The notes under the pieces are model-generated. The model saw only the letters and a list, made by a program, of their open reading frames with translations. It ran no database searches and had not been told where the DNA came from. Shown piece after piece: positions 62,825 to 64,000 of a DNA stretch of 64,000 nucleotides. Origin of the DNA: Nocardioides sp. InS609-2 (GTDB lineage: Bacteria > Actinomycetota > Actinomycetes > Propionibacteriales > Nocardioidaceae); NCBI RefSeq assembly GCF_023208195.1, contig NZ_CP060034.1:3224001-3288000 (forward strand). The letters are read 5' to 3'. The first letter of the stretch is position 1. Each line of letters begins with the position of its first letter. Position numbers and translations under genes: made by a program.

Positions 62825-63381
62825 GCCATCAGCCCCTCGAACTCGGTACGAAGGCGCGCGAGCGCCCGCGACTGTGCGGTCCGTACGGCGCCCGCCTTGC
62901 GGTCGGTGAGCACGGCCACCTGCTCGGCGTCGAGCCCGGCGACGACCCGCAGCTCCAGCACTTCCTGGTCGGCGGCCGAGAGCCGGGAGAAGGCGAACGC
63001 CAGCTGGGACTGTTCCTCCGCGGCCAGCACGGCGTGCACCGGGTCGGGCGCCTCGCCGTGCTGCATCTCGTCGAGGACGGCCGGGTCAGCCGGCGTCTGC
63101 CGGGTCGACGCGCGGTAGGCCTCCAGGACGACGTTGCGTGCGATGCCGAACAGCCAGCCGTCGATGCCCACCCCGGTGGGGGAGTAGCTGTCGATCTTGT
63201 CCATCGCCCGGGTCATCGTCTCGCTCACCGCTTCGTCTGCCTGTTCCTCGGTGGCCAGCCGCCGGCGGGCGTAGGTGAACAACCGTGGGTAGACCCCGCG
63301 GTAGACCTCTTCCCACGCGTCGGGGTCGCCCGCTCGCGCGCGCTCGACCAGCCGGCGCTCCTGCGCCCGAGTAGTACCCAT
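62821..63381 (-). CDS. ECF-type RNA polymerase sigma factor
   Basis: A 186-residue sigma-70-family protein with region 2 (DAWEEVYRGVYPRLFTYARR, ETMTRAMDKIDSYSP, GWLFGIARNVVLEAYR) and region 4 (FAFSRLSAADQEVLELRVVA, LTDRKAGAVRTAQSRALARL). No region 1.1 or 3. ATG 63381 follows a GTG at 63384; either may be used. It is translationally coupled to the putative anti-sigma gene. The target promoters are unknown. Confidence 0.9.
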   Translation of the reverse strand: MGTTRAQERRLVERARAGDPDAWEEVYRGVYPRLFTYARRRLATEEQADEAVSETMTRAMDKIDSYSPTGVGIDGWLFGIARNVVLEAYRASTRQTPADPAVLDEMQHGEAPDPVHAVLAAEEQSQLAFAFSRLSAADQEVLELRVVAGLDAEQVAVLTDRKAGAVRTAQSRALARLRTEFEGLMA

Positions 63382-63442
63382 CACCAGTGCATGCCTGTCG
63401 CTGCCCCCGCGTTACGTGTGTTCCGGGTCGCAGTCTTGCGAA

Positions 63443-64000
63443 CTACTCGGTGAAGACCCGCTCGTCGACGAGCTTCTCGGCCACGACCTGGCCCTCGGGC
63501 ACGAAGCGGCCGCACTCGAAGTGCTTGCGGAACTCCACCTCACCGCCGGTGCGACCGGACCGGTTCTTCTCGACGGTCACGACGGACCAGCCCTTGAAGT
63601 GCTCACCGTTGTTGGCGCCGTACACGAGGTGGTGGCGGGCGACCACATCTGCCTTGTTGCTCAAGATGAGTACGACGTCGGCCTCGTAGGCCAGGGACGT
63701 GGAGCCGCGCATGTTGCGAGCCCGCATCCGCGTGCCCGGCTCGAGGCCGGCCCGGTCGGACGCTGAGATCGCGATCACGGGGCACTCGAACTCGATGCTG
63801 AGGTCCTTCAGCCGCTCGGTCACGTGGGTGACCTGCTCCTCCTCGGTGAGGTGCTCGGGGGCGCGCACCTTCTGGAGGTAGTCGACCACCACGAGGGGCG
63901 GTACGCCGTGCAGGGCCACCACGTCCTTCACGGCCGCCGCGATCACATCGAGGGTCGTCTGGGTCGTCGTCGAGCGGTGGATGTGCAGCCGCGAGGCGTA
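63443..64000 (-). CDS. DnaB-like helicase C-terminal domain protein, 5' end beyond window
   Basis: The C-terminal 185 residues of a RecA-fold ATPase, open to the window edge. GVPPLVVVDYLQKVRAPEHL contains the Walker B aspartate (VVVDYLQ); the loop CPVIAISASDRAGLEPGTRM and MRGSTSLAYEADVVLILSN match the DnaB C-terminal domain. EKNRSGRTGGEVEF resembles the arginine-finger and DNA-loop end. The Walker A part and the N-terminal domain lie outside. Replicative DnaB is one option, but a shorter DnaB-like helicase is equally possible. Confidence 0.8.
   Translation of the reverse strand, partial: YASRLHIHRSTTTQTTLDVIAAAVKDVVALHGVPPLVVVDYLQKVRAPEHLTEEEQVTHVTERLKDLSIEFECPVIAISASDRAGLEPGTRMRARNMRGSTSLAYEADVVLILSNKADVVARHHLVYGANNGEHFKGWSVVTVEKNRSGRTGGEVEFRKHFECGRFVPEGQVVAEKLVDERVFTE

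Overview
The window is high-GC DNA with densely packed genes, frequent GTG starts and four-base start/stop overlaps. It carries a 14-gene menaquinone-type complex I operon, MenG/MenF, a rpmG-MaoC-MaoC-secE-nusG-rplKA neighbourhood and a homogentisate cluster. Together these point to an actinobacterium, most like Nocardioides or another Propionibacteriales member. The assignment is an inference from gene content and order; no 16S rRNA gene is present.

Layout. 1-5.6 kb: a secreted GH16 protein (cut by the window edge), a GNAT enzyme, an MBL-fold protein, isochorismate synthase (menF) with a coupled small membrane protein, an L,D-transpeptidase, and menG. 5.7-22.5 kb: nuoA to nuoN, nearly all joined by overlapping codons, ending in a polyprenyl diphosphate synthase whose GTG overlaps the nuoN stop. 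Menaquinone head-group, methylation and side-chain genes thus flank the enzyme that reduces menaquinone. A CRP/GlxR-like palindrome lies upstream of nuoA. 22.5-32.8 kb: a TetR regulator, a CmpX/MscS-like membrane protein, RarD, a small secreted protein, 2-oxoacid:ferredoxin oxidoreductase (korAB) and a sulfate ABC importer.

32.8-35.8 kb is accessory and decaying: an MntA-HepT (type VII) toxin-antitoxin pair, a frameshifted TPR-like gene, a crystallin-J1-like gene with two compensating frameshifts, a tyrosine-recombinase C-terminal fragment, yajQ, tRNA-Tyr and a LuxR-type C-terminal remnant. 35.8-42.8 kb: an MFS transporter, a phosphoesterase, and tyrosine catabolism (fumarylacetoacetase, a conserved unknown, homogentisate dioxygenase) around a divergent promoter with a palindromic operator. 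42.8-47.8 kb: a kinase-like remnant, a strongly asymmetric heterodimeric ABC exporter and a deleted Old Yellow Enzyme pseudogene. 47.8-53.5 kb: a YdeP-type molybdopterin oxidoreductase, a divergent HxlR/quinone-oxidoreductase pair, a pirin, tag and an amidase remnant. 53.5-64 kb: tRNA-Thr, tRNA-Met, rpmG, a truncated haemoglobin, two MaoC-like dehydratase subunits, murB, an adenosine deaminase, an aminotransferase, tRNA-Trp, secE-nusG, rplK-rplA, an ECF-type sigma factor with a putative anti-sigma partner, and the end of a DnaB-like helicase.

Three observations cut across the list. A structured 22-bp repeat element occurs at two intergenic sites (41.9 and 52.6 kb). At least a dozen genes start 5-8 nt after a TAnnnT -10 box, the signature of leaderless transcripts. 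Seven gene remnants are interpretable only by joining reading frames or recognising truncated domains; they are listed separately.
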